This document shows positions 25,801-33,879 of a stretch of 64,000 nt of DNA, piece by piece; within the stretch, counting starts at the first letter, position 1, and each line of letters begins with the position of its first letter. Below the pieces are notes generated by a model. That model searched no databases and was not told where the DNA came from. It saw only the letters and a program-made list of their open reading frames with translations. Source of the stretch: Diphasiastrum complanatum (lineage: Eukaryota; Streptophyta; Lycopodiopsida; Lycopodiales; Lycopodiaceae); NCBI GenBank assembly GCA_029204225.1, contig CM055099.1:44895489-44959488 (forward strand). Direction: 5' to 3'. The translations under genes were made by a program, and so were the position numbers.

Positions 25801-28622
25801 GCCGGACCAGAAATGTGCACTTGAGGCATGTGGAAAATATTCCAAAGCCTACAAGGGTGTACCATCTTTTTGCTAAGTTCTCTAACTGTGATTTATGGCA
25901 GATCAGTTGAGATATTTAGGTTACATCACTGGTCAAAAAGGCAATACAGTGGAGACAAACAAAATCCAGGTAGTCAAGGAATGCACACTTCCTATGAATA
26001 TCTTACTCAGTCAAGAAGATTCTTAGGGTTGCATCCTTTTAAAGGGAGTTTGTTGGGAGCAAGTTCACTGTCAAACTTGATCATAGGACATTCAGACATG
26101 TATGTGAACACTATATAACCATATAAATGGCGTCCCCCAATGTGATTTGATGAAAGCATCAATCTCAGATGAACAAAACTCTTAGCTCACTTGCTATTAC
26201 CTGCTCCTGTTGCTCCTGTGACGGAACTACATCGATCAAGTTCTTGAGACTCAAATGAGGAGGCAAAGCAAATCTGCAATGGGTGGAAGAAGCCTTAGCT
26301 TTAGAAGAGATTTGTGTGGATAGATATAATGCTCATCACCAGCATCATTGAGAATATAGTTCATGTTAAAAATTGATTCTTGTCACCAGTAATGATAACA
26401 TCAGCCTCAAATCCTTGCTAATTTGAAAATTGTATCTTCTTATTCAACTATTTTCTTGGATGAGTTTTGAAGTAGACCTGTTTTTTTTGTCAGCTTCTCT
26501 GTGTCCTAGCCTTGGAGTGTCAACAGTAAGTACGATTGCCTTGTAGCCTGATTTTTCTGCTCGTTGGACCAGCTGAATTGCGTTTGTTTTGTTGAAAATC
26601 TGTCAGCTAGATGCAGAAACAGAGAACTTGGTTGGCAACACCTCATTTACTGCAGACATCAGACAGCTTTAAGCACCACCTCTGTATGAACCTACAGAGG
26701 CTACACTAGGGTGGTAGACTCCGCTGTTGTGACCACTCTTCTTTTCAAAATAGGAAATACAGATTTGTGATGTTGAACAGAGGTATTTCTCACAGGAATG
26801 GAAGAGTCTCCAGAAAGCTAGAAATTGGTTAAATATTAAGAAAAAAGACAGCTTGCACTGTGGCTTGCATAACCAAATTGCAACCAAATAAAACTAACCC
26901 ATTAACAGTGATTCATAGACACGATGAAAGGGCACAATATCATAGCAGCATGCATTATTGAGAGAGAACTGTGCCACAAGTGGGAACAAGGCGAAGGATG
27001 TCATTAAAAGTAAATGAGTTAACAAATGTAACAGCTCCTTCAGTATCACATACAAAGAACCAAGCACGATACACATGGAGCTCAACCTTGTCTATTATTA
27101 TCTTCTATTCTTATCACTAAAAACTGACACTGACTATTAGTTTAGAACTGCAGATTGGAATCCTCAAAAGTGGCCTAATAGCTTTATAAGAAACATCATC
27201 AGAAAATTAAATAGATAACCTCCTTGTAATAGTGCCATCAATGAGCTTCAAGGGCTTAAAAGGTATCAGTTCTCAAATGAATAGAGAGAGAGAGAACATA
27301 ATCAACGCCTTACAGCTACCAGTACAAGAGAGAACATGATATACTCATGGCACAAACGCTGAAGAGCATAAACAAATGATAAATGTAATTCTGTTGTAGA
27401 TCTTCCTTATCTGGAGAATGTTCAATTGCATAATGAACCCTCCAATTTGCACATAAAACTTCAAAACCTAGAATCATAGAAGCTCACATTATTGTATTAG
27501 TAAAGTTGTCCAAAAGCATTGTTATTTGAACAATGAGCAAAGAAAAGAATAAGGAAAACTCACATATAACTGAAAGAAACGTATGCCAGAATTTAATTGA
27601 GCAACTTCTTCAATGCTGCTGGTGGCTCCAGTTGAGAGAACCTGTACAACAAAATATGATACCATATACTTGGTCTTGCAAATAATCACCTAATACTGGT
27701 CCAGAGAACATGAGCTCAATGTGAAATGTGGCATGATACGAGATGACTTTTCTTGATAGAACAACTTTGTACTTTAAAAAATACAAAACAAGATAAAATT
27801 ATCCACAAAGTCAAGCTTTCAACTAAAATATAGCCATCTAGAGGACTTTACCATGACTGTGCCTGCAGCAGCCGCAGCCTGTGCAGTGGCTAGCTCTCCT
27901 GTCAGCAGGATGGGACAGTGCTTTCCGTTAGAAGAGTTTCAATAATTGCTCATGAATAACAGATTAAAACTCAGTCAAATTCTGCAGGAGGACAACATAC
28001 CGTCTGGATGTGCCATTTTGTGCATTGAAGTTGGAGCGATCATGACAGGCATGGTAATATCAAATCCTAGCACTCTCGTACTTAGATCCACATTGCTAAC
28101 ATCCAGTAGTATTCGTGGCCAAATTCTGAGCCCATACACCATCAAGGAAAACAATTGGCAATTTGGTAATAAGCTTCCAAAGAACTAATAATGAGGTTTT
28201 ACTTGCAATGCATGTTCAATGGCTGTGCCGTTTTCAAACATTGTGTGGACAGTTCAAACTTTAAAGTTTCCCTTAAGAATCTTAAAACTGAAAAGAGCAA
28301 TGCAATAATAACCAATCACTTCATAATAGTGTCCAAATACACATTTATTCTGTCTGGTTATAAAACTGGAAAACCATATAATCCTTAAATGAATGTAATG
28401 CCAACGAAGACTGTGTGAGAGCATGCAATTAACATGCACAGCAGATGCTGAAAAATAGATAGGTCTCAACCTGATTGTTTGATATGCTCTCTCATTTTCT
28501 TCCAGTGTCCACTCATCTTCGGCCCCTGAAGCATAAAAGCCATAAACCATCTTTGGGAGCTTCTGCTTTGCCAGCACCTGAAACTCCTTCACGTTTACCA
28601 CATCCGTTGCCATCATCTTCAA
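7941..28622 (-). CDS. GLO: peroxisomal (S)-2-hydroxy-acid oxidase (glycolate oxidase family), 20.7 kb gene
   Basis: FMN-dependent oxidation of glycolate or other 2-hydroxy acids, giving H2O2, in the peroxisome. Exons: 28622-28471, 28125-28001, 27898-27852, 27641-27564, 26599-26478, 26273-26201, 10463-10394, 9993-9893, 8384-8280, 8126-7941. All use GT-AG and join in one frame (352 codons). Plant enzymes have about 365, and the shortfall fits one short unplaced exon (see 10527-10600). Visible motifs are [30 protein letters not shown], the LTVDTPRLG aspartate, the LIKGVLT lysine, SNHGGRQLD with catalytic His and Arg, [11 protein letters not shown] phosphate binding, and C-terminal SRL. The tyrosine equivalent to spinach Tyr24 is Phe, as in HAOX enzymes, and the equivalent of Trp108 is Gly, so glycolate may not be the best substrate. 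The start is the first ATG of exon 1; a second ATG lies three codons on. Confidence 0.88.
8385..9892 (-). other. oxidase intron, no other gene
   Basis: Lies between the exon ending at 9893 and the exon beginning at 8384. The only long frame, 8922-9323 on the plus strand, is rich in Ser, Leu and Phe and has no motif. No repeat was recognised. Confidence 0.6.
10527..10600 (-). other. candidate short oxidase exon
   Basis: On the minus strand this reads [16 protein letters not shown] and ends at a good donor (ATT then GTGAGT), directly before the exon that starts DVKWLQTV. Family members have a Gly-Ser, Tyr-Val-Ala and Ser-Trp-Lys pattern exactly before Asp-Val-x-Trp. An acceptor at 10600 combined with an alternative donor of the previous exon (end at 26191) keeps one frame throughout. 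An acceptor at 10575 gives a better length but breaks the frame. The exon is plausible but weak in identity. Confidence 0.35.
10800..12135 (+). pseudogene. Ty1/copia reverse transcriptase and RNase H remnant
   Basis: Frames in order show [14 protein letters not shown] and [14 protein letters not shown] (start of the copia RT), [42 protein letters not shown] (YVDD active site), [20 protein letters not shown], and the RNase H part [36 protein letters not shown] and DIFTKAL. At least three frame changes and in-frame stops (for example near 11254 and 11338) make it non-functional. Gag, protease and integrase are missing, so the element is truncated at about 10.8 kb. It sits in the large oxidase intron. 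Confidence 0.9.
12143..13287 (+). mobile_element. 3' LTR of the copia element, about 1145 bp
   Basis: A polypurine tract AAGGGGGAG ends at 12142, and the LTR opens with TGTTG and closes with CAACA at 13287. A TATA box (TATAAATA) lies at 12748-12755. No 5' partner is present in the window. Confidence 0.75.
13288..13865. other. no gene seen between two retroelements
   Basis: Short open frames only. A CAG/CAT-rich patch near 13350-13380 gives a Gln-His run with no wider coding context. Confidence 0.4.
13889..14960 (+). pseudogene. gypsy gag with zinc knuckle
   Basis: Starts [19 protein letters not shown]. The retrotransposon gag domain follows with [52 protein letters not shown] and [13 protein letters not shown]. 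The knuckle [14 protein letters not shown] is at 14875-14916. A TAA at about 14063 and a frame change near 14300 break the ORF. The copy at 63.73 kb has a sense codon where this one has TAA. Confidence 0.88.
15019..15690 (+). pseudogene. gypsy protease joined to RNase H
   Basis: The protease is seen as [18 protein letters not shown] followed by [10 protein letters not shown]. At about 15225-15240 the sequence passes straight to RNase H ([17 protein letters not shown], then [18 protein letters not shown] and [17 protein letters not shown]). The whole RT palm and fingers, about 0.9 kb in intact relatives, is absent. The junction shifts the frame and a TAG follows at about 15315. Confidence 0.88.
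15779..17134 (+). pseudogene. gypsy integrase and chromodomain
   Basis: The zinc-binding part is [19 protein letters not shown], and its CXXC half survives in another frame. The catalytic core is [25 protein letters not shown], then [19 protein letters not shown] with the catalytic Glu. The C-terminal part includes [14 protein letters not shown] and [11 protein letters not shown], followed by a chromodomain ([31 protein letters not shown]). Four frames are needed, so it is inactive. Confidence 0.9.
17167..17455 (+). mobile_element. 3' LTR of the RT-deleted gypsy element (partial)
   Basis: Opens TGTTACGAGCACTTAACC immediately after the polypurine tract. It matches the reverse complement of 62290-62486, including GGACACAAAAGGTCAGATAC and CGGTCCATAGCCATGG. 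The right end is not clear, because a second gypsy fragment follows at 17461. Confidence 0.75.
17461..17690 (+). pseudogene. second gypsy chromodomain fragment
   Basis: Frames show [16 protein letters not shown], then [23 protein letters not shown] and KEKFKI. This is a chromodomain tail of a different gypsy subfamily from the preceding element (IRWRGKS instead of VKWNDQP). A polypurine-rich end GGGAGAAGGAA leads into the next LTR. Confidence 0.75.
17706..18620 (+). mobile_element. gypsy 3' LTR
   Basis: Begins TGTTACATATCTAGATAACT directly after the polypurine tract of the fragment before it. A TATA box, TATAAAAG, is at 18222-18229, followed by a GAGAGAG leader. The right end, about 18.62 kb, is where minus-strand element sequence begins; no clear CA terminus was fixed. 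Confidence 0.6.
18621..19097 (-). mobile_element. primer binding site and leader of a minus-strand LTR element
   Basis: The minus strand carries TGGTATCAGAGC at 19097-19086, complementary to the initiator tRNA-Met 3' end, immediately downstream of an LTR. The leader then runs leftward without a long ORF and is cut off at the neighbouring gypsy LTR. Confidence 0.75.
19098..19651 (-). mobile_element. 5' LTR of the minus-strand element, 554 bp
   Basis: Read on the minus strand it opens TGGCG at 19651 and closes CGCCA at 19098, next to the primer binding site. A TATA box, TATAAATA, is at 19320-19313. These inverted termini plus the tRNA site make it a convincing 5' LTR with a lost body. Confidence 0.72.
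19828..19891. repeat. (GA)n microsatellite, 64 bp
   Basis: Perfect GA dinucleotide run. Confidence 0.97.
20178..22412 (-). mobile_element. decayed Ty3/gypsy element (gag to RNase H)
   Basis: Gag starts at ATG 22412 ([12 protein letters not shown], then a stop) and continues with [15 protein letters not shown]. The zinc knuckle [14 protein letters not shown] is at about 21506-21465, the protease is [18 protein letters not shown] (Asp near 21131), followed by [19 protein letters not shown]. The RT piece is [16 protein letters not shown] with YFDDILIF near 20717, and the connection and RNase H part is [10 protein letters not shown] then [14 protein letters not shown]. Most of the RT N-terminus and all of the integrase are missing. 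Stops and frame changes are throughout. Confidence 0.88.
21351..21436 (-). mobile_element. tRNA-derived SINE, 86 bp, with 14-bp target duplication
   Basis: On the minus strand an A-box-like TGGCTCAACTGG and a B box GGTTCGAGCC sit at tRNA-like spacing. The copy is flanked by identical CCCTCATGATAATG at 21337-21350 and 21437-21450. It interrupts the gag-protease region of the decayed gypsy element, so it is the younger insertion. Relatives are at 28971 and in the 56-kb array. Confidence 0.82.
22413..23990. other. upstream of the minus gypsy element; no gene seen
   Basis: Probably includes the leader of the minus gypsy element, but no primer binding site or LTR terminus was found. Only short A-rich frames are present. 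Confidence 0.4.
23991..24815 (-). mobile_element. LTR related to the 32.3-kb copia-like element
   Basis: On the minus strand it ends with CACACGTGTGAAAACTTCACA at 23991 and contains CTCACATGTGTGGAG and TTCCCACGTGTGGAG in the same order as the LTR at 32334. No primer binding site or coding part is attached, so it is a solo or orphan LTR. The right end is estimated from the alignment. Confidence 0.65.
25315..26100 (+). pseudogene. Ty3/gypsy reverse transcriptase fragment
   Basis: Pieces in several frames read DHAINLEG, then [35 protein letters not shown] and FFDHILAY. The last is the YXDD position with the second-last Asp replaced by His. It is followed by [12 protein letters not shown] and a trace of RNase H. 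It lies just inside the large oxidase intron, about 100 bp from an exon. Confidence 0.78.
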
Positions 28623-28970
28623 TTGCTCTTATTGCACTTCAGAATTGCTCAGGAAGTACTATAAGAATCCAACAAAACAGCTATCATCATCCACATTCTC
28701 TAACAATTAAAAGGAAAACACTAAAGTGTCATACCACACTAAGAGAAGTGTTGTGATGATAACCTAATATGTATAGTCACTAATGAAGTTGTATCTTCTA
28801 GCAAAACATACCACTTTTTGAGTGGATGGGTGGTCATGTTTTTATAGGAACGTTGTCGATTATAAAGTGATTGATAGATTGCAATGAGATGAATGCTAAA
28901 AGTTTTGGTCGCTCGCACTTTTCTTTTAGATTGTATAAAAGCATTGGCTTGTGTCATAAAAAAATATTCA

Positions 28971-29040
28971 TCCGACGGGGTTGGCTTGGTTGGTTAGCTT
29001 GGGATTCAAAATTTAGTTCGTCCCTGGAAACCAATACGCA
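28971..29040 (+). mobile_element. tRNA-derived SINE fragment
   Basis: GGGGTTGGCTTGGTTGGTTA followed by GTTCGTCCCTGGAAACCAA is a diverged member of the family at 21351. AAAATATT occurs on both sides (28961 and 29047), a possible short target duplication. Confidence 0.6.
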
Positions 29041-29054
29041 TTAAACAAAATATT

Positions 29055-29811
29055 ACAATAGTTTATGAAGCACAATAAACTCGAAAGGCTCATTTTCAAT
29101 TTCTACATGTAAGGGCATTATCAAAGAATGGTTTCTTTGTGATTCAGCCTTTTAAAACAATCCGTAACTCCTTTTTGTTTCAATGGAAACGTTAACCAAT
29201 GCTAAATTTTGTAAAATAAAAGGCTCTAGTTGCAAGAGCTTTCATATATAATTAGGTGATTTGAATACAATACACCTGATTCTATACTTATTTTTGGACA
29301 CAGCCCATATCTTCTTCAATCTATTTTCATATGTATGTTGTCATAGAAAGGTATTGCTTAAGGCATATGGAGATATATCATTCGTTACTACTAAATATTT
29401 TTTGTGCAAAAGAAGTCGCGCTACCACAAGTGAAGAAGCACACTTCATTGCTTTCACTAGATTAGTTGTTATTTATATTCGTTCAACATTCATTTGTAAA
29501 ATCTCGTATGTTGTTTTTATTGAAAACTCTAAAAATTATCTTCTTTTTTTTACTATCACTTGTTTAGCAATCATCCGTTTTTTTCCATAGATGACATCAT
29601 GAACTGAATAGGATCAATGTAGTGCTAAAATTCACACAAGTTTAATTTGATGTAATTGGATCTTTCCAAAACTTAGAATCCAAAGTGATTTTTGTATGTA
29701 TACCCATGTACTCTTTGAGGAATTAAATCAAGAAATCGAGTTTTTCTACACATTGTTTTGTCGCGGCAAGTTGAAGCTTCGTAGTACTTTCAATTTTTGG
29801 TGTGTAATAGG
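29055..29811. other. no gene seen; upstream of the oxidase gene
   Basis: AT-rich stretch beyond the oxidase start. The only long frame (29261-29590) is Phe/Ile-rich and has no motif. No TATA box was fixed for the oxidase. Confidence 0.4.
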
Positions 29812-31400
29812 TGTGAAAGATTCGACTAGTTTCATCACATTTTGTTATATTTCCATATTTGGCATATTGCGGCCAAAACTTGTTTTAGACTTAGAGGTTG
29901 ACTTTTCAAAGTTCATTAGTCTAAATTTCATTTGAATAAACACTTTTTGAAAGTGTGGGAAAGTTAGAATGCGAGTTTGAGTAGATTCAATTTGAATAGT
30001 TGGGTACATTGAATCTAGACCCAAAATTAATAAGGTTAGCATTTTGGAGGGAAAGCCAAGTGGCCAAATAGGATTTGGACCTGTTATAAAAGGATGTAAC
30101 TCGTGGAGAGAGCAATCTTCTCTCTTCTCTATCTCATTTCATGCTTATACATGGTTCTCTTGGGTTCTACTATCCATTGGTGCACTATCTTGGTGATTGC
30201 TTGCAATTCTATGTGTAGAATGGTCTATATTTGCTATTTTTGGATCCACACGTGTGAAATATAGTAGCTTGCTGATTTTGTATGGACAACAACAGTACAT
30301 AATCATTTCATTCAAGTTTGATCAAGTTCTATTGGTGTTTGCATCTCAATTTGTGTGTAGATGCTGATTTTTCTACATTGGTGAGATTGGTAATGTATTT
30401 CTCTTTCTAACCAAAGATCATTCAAGTAGATTGGATCTTAAGGATCTGAAATCTTTCACATGGTATCAGAGCTTGTGTTTCAAGTTATGAAGGAGGAAAT
30501 CAGATCTATCAATGATTTGGTGAAGATATCAAATCAAGAGCATGCTAGAGAGGATTCTACGCCAAAATCGGATTTTTTGCCTTTGTAGATTGGATATTTT
30601 GTAGATCAAAACACTAAATAGGTCAATACACTTGTTCAATTCCGATTTTTGAATTCACATACTGGATTTGGCCGATTTTTGGATCATTGGATCAGCCTGG
30701 GTGGTGGCTTATAGATTGCATATCAAATTTTCAGCATTTGTATGTAGATTTGGAATAGTCAATTTTTTGTAATTTTGTCAAAACCCTAATTTTGATTGGA
30801 TCTCTAGATAATGAGGTTGAAGGACTTCATTTGAGTGTGTTTCAATCTTAGGAAGTGGCAAAAGTCATTAGATTGAGGATAGATCATAGGTTGATGAAGA
30901 TTCCATGATTCTATGTGTTGATTTGCTTGGATAAGTGCTAGAAGAGAATTTGTGAGATAGTTTCAATTCTTAGTGATTTCTTTTGAAAGCATTTGTTGTT
31001 GTTCAAAGGAGTGCTTTGTGCATTGAAGCAGGTTGAAAGAGAAGATCAGGTCATTGCTACATGGCAACCTCAATTGGAGTTTTGTTGGAAGCCAATGATA
31101 GGCTTACCTCAAGTAACTATTCATTGTGGAAAGTGAGGATGGAGTCACTTCTTGAAATTAATCATGTTTTGGATATTCTTGGAGGTTTGGAGGAGAGACC
31201 AACAATACAACAAGATCAATTGAGGTAGGGCCAAGAAGGCTCTACACATGATAAAGATGAATTTCACCAATGAACTTCTCAAGGAAGTTGGTAAGTGCAC
31301 ATCATCTTTGGAAGCTTGAAATTCATTGAAGAAGCTTTATGAATCCAAGTCTACTTCTAGAGTGCTGACTCTAAGAAGGCAAATCTTTTCTTGTTTGCAA
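29812..31400 (+). mobile_element. 5' end of a Ty1/copia element (LTR, PBS, leader, gag start)
   Basis: A 649-bp LTR (29812-30460) has perfect 10-bp inverted ends TGTGAAAGAT and ATCTTTCACA, with TATAAAAG at 30085-30092. The primer binding site TGGTATCAGAGC starts at 30461. Gag begins at 31061 with MATSIGVLLEANDRLTSSNY, then SLWKVRMESLLEI, and meets a stop near 31228. Similarity ends near 31.4 kb. The same LTR family is at 42728-43299 and 41940-42.7 kb on the other strand. Confidence 0.85.
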
Positions 31401-31479
31401 AAAATATAAAATAAAAGTCGCGAAAAATATTAGCAAAATACTAGAAAACAATAAAAAAAAAATTCTGGTCAAAGGTAGT

Positions 31480-31875
31480 ATTTCTTTAGTCTTGACCCAT
31501 TAATACGTGTAGGTAACAGTTCACCTTCAAGTGATTGAAGTTGTACAGAACCATTCTCAGACACCTCTATGACTTTATACGGTCCAAGCCATCTCATATG
31601 GAGTGATGTCGACTGTCATATATCAGTGCAAAATCATCAACTTTAAGATCACACTTCTTAATATGACTGTCATACTTCTTCTTTCTTTGTTCTTGGATTT
31701 CCTTTGTTAATTTTTGTGATTTCTCATGAGCTTCAGCTAGTTTTTCAATATTCGTCAACCTTTTGTTTATACATTCTACATCTGTTCGTTGAGCTTGAAT
31801 ACAAAAGTTTTCATCTCAAATTCAATTGGCAAAATAGGATGCATACCATACATAAGAAAATATGGTGTCTACGAA
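31480..31875 (-). pseudogene. Ty3/gypsy integrase C-terminal fragment
   Basis: The minus strand reads PYFLMYGMHPILPIEFEMK, the conserved post-core segment of gypsy integrases. Further on, in shifted frames, are KEIQEQRKKKYD-like and DGLDRIKSL-like stretches. No other part of the element is attached. Confidence 0.6.
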
Positions 31876-32333
31876 ATTTTCGAAAAATTTTCTTGACTTC
31901 TCTCAATCTTTCAATATAATTTTTGAAGTATTTTCGAGAATTATTTGCGACACTAAATTTGTTAATCAAATTTTCGTAAATCATTTTCAAGAATTTTTCT
32001 AAGAATCTTTTCTAGCGTTTTCTCCAGTTATTCGAGAAATTTTCTAGTATGTTGCTAAAATTTTCGAGAAATTTTTGTGAGTTTTTGTATCATTTTTTAT
32101 TTTAGGTTTCTGCAAGTCTCTCGACCTACTTTTTGTATTCCTCCATTAAAGATGATGGCCACGTGATCATCATTTTTCACACGTGTGTACGCTCACATAT
32201 CAAACATATATTGTTTTTTTTTAAAATTTTTTGTTCTTTTCACAAACGGTCTTCCGTCATTAAAGATCGATCTGCCAAATTATAGTTTCAAACACTGAGC
32301 CATGCACATCCTCCATAAATGGAAGTGACAGAT
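31876..32333. other. no gene seen
   Basis: AT-rich stretch with a repeated TTTTCGAGAA(A/T)TTT word (31.87-32.08 kb). The left insertion site of the next element is at 32333. Confidence 0.4.
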
Positions 32334-33121
32334 TGTGAGAAATTGGCAAAAATCTAGCTTGGTATTTTTTATGATAGAAGTTTGTAAGTGAATCTCACAT
32401 GTGTGGAGGATGTTCCCACGTGTGGAGAATTGTAAAGTAAATCAAAATGTTTGATATAGGGGTCTCATAGAATTTCATAGTCAAGCATTTAGGTGTAGGA
32501 TGTTGATAGGGTCAAATTTGGCATAGATGGCAAATTATCCATTTCCACTTGTAATGCCACTATTGAGCCAAAATAGAGCCAAACTTGTGCCAATTAGAGT
32601 GTAGACAAGTGTCATGCTTTTGTTTGATGAAGCTTAAGAGGTCCAATAGGATTTAGAGGTGGAACCTTGTGAGGTCCAATAGAAAATTGAGGTGTGCTTG
32701 AATATAGTCCAATAGAATGTAGAGGTGCATGGATCAATGGTCCAATAGGATTAAGAGGTGGTAAAGTGTGATCCAATCATAGTTAAGCATAGTGGTAGCT
32801 CATGAATCTATTAGTATCATTGTACTCCTCCTTTTGGATCTAATTGATTTTGAGATTGAGTGGATTTTGAGTGTCATTGAATTTCTAGCTTTCTCTCTCT
32901 ACCCGAGGAGAGCAGCTTGTTTTTACTTAGAATACTTTTGGAACACTTCCCACACGTGTGAGTGAGAGTTGGAAGTGATTGAATGCATGTAGTAGTGTGT
33001 TTTTGCCATAGAATCAAAGATAGATCTTGAATCTCAATCTAGTTTTGATCTTGGTGCATCTACACACCTTAGGAGATCACAAGTACATGTAGTGGACAAT
33101 CCACACGTGTGAAATTCAACA
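32334..33121 (+). repeat. 5' LTR
   Basis: Opens TGTGAGAAATTGGC and closes TTCAACA. It contains four CACGTG- or CACATG-cored palindromes, two of them the full CACACGTGTG. Confidence 0.93.
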
Positions 33122-33134
33122 TGGTATCAGAGCC
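33122..33134 (+). other. primer binding site (initiator tRNA-Met)
   Basis: TGGTATCAGAGCC directly follows the LTR end, the classic plant copia priming site. Confidence 0.9.
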
Positions 33135-33879
33135 TACCTAAGGTTACCATGCATTTTGATCCATTTGAGTGAAAACTATTCATCAATCTTGAGCTAGAAA
33201 TTGTCAAGGCCCATTTTCCTAGCTATCTTTGTTGAATTTTGGATCAAAAGAGATCAAAAGGACATTGATTGGGTTTGACCTGGTACTGTACGGAATCATG
33301 TGCTCAGACACGTGTGAGGAACATCCAATTTCAGTTTGGGAGTTCTCTTTCATGTTTGATCCAAAAATCTTGCTAGATAGCTTGTTTTGAAGCTATTTTT
33401 GTCTAGTTTCTAATGCAATCAGTTTCATTCCATTTGGTTGAGCCAATCAAAAGTTATAAGCTTTTGAAGAGGGTTAGGTAGGGCACCTAGACCTGGGTGG
33501 ACACATTTGGTTTGGTCAAAAGATTGCGTGTTTGATCCAAAATCACAGTTGAATGCTTACCAATCTCATCTATATGTGATCTAGGCACTGTTTTGAGATC
33601 TTAGCCATTTTGTTTCATGCAATATCATTGTATTTGAGTCAAATTTGGTTTCTTAGTGTATTTCACACGTGCTAAGAGTGTTTGATTCTAACTTTGTCCG
33701 TACTCCATCATTTGATGTGAAGTAGATCTAGTTTTGGAGAGATTGAGATAGCTAGTGAAAATCATCTCACAGTTTGTTGCAAGATCTTGCATAGGAGATG
33801 GTAGCACACCATTATTGGATCCTATAGTGAGAGAGAAGCAACATTTTTTGTTCATCACTTTTATTTATCTCCACTTTAC

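Noticed and set aside
28191-28388. Plus-strand 65-codon frame near the oxidase start
   Set aside because: Lies in oxidase intron 1 and shows no motif.
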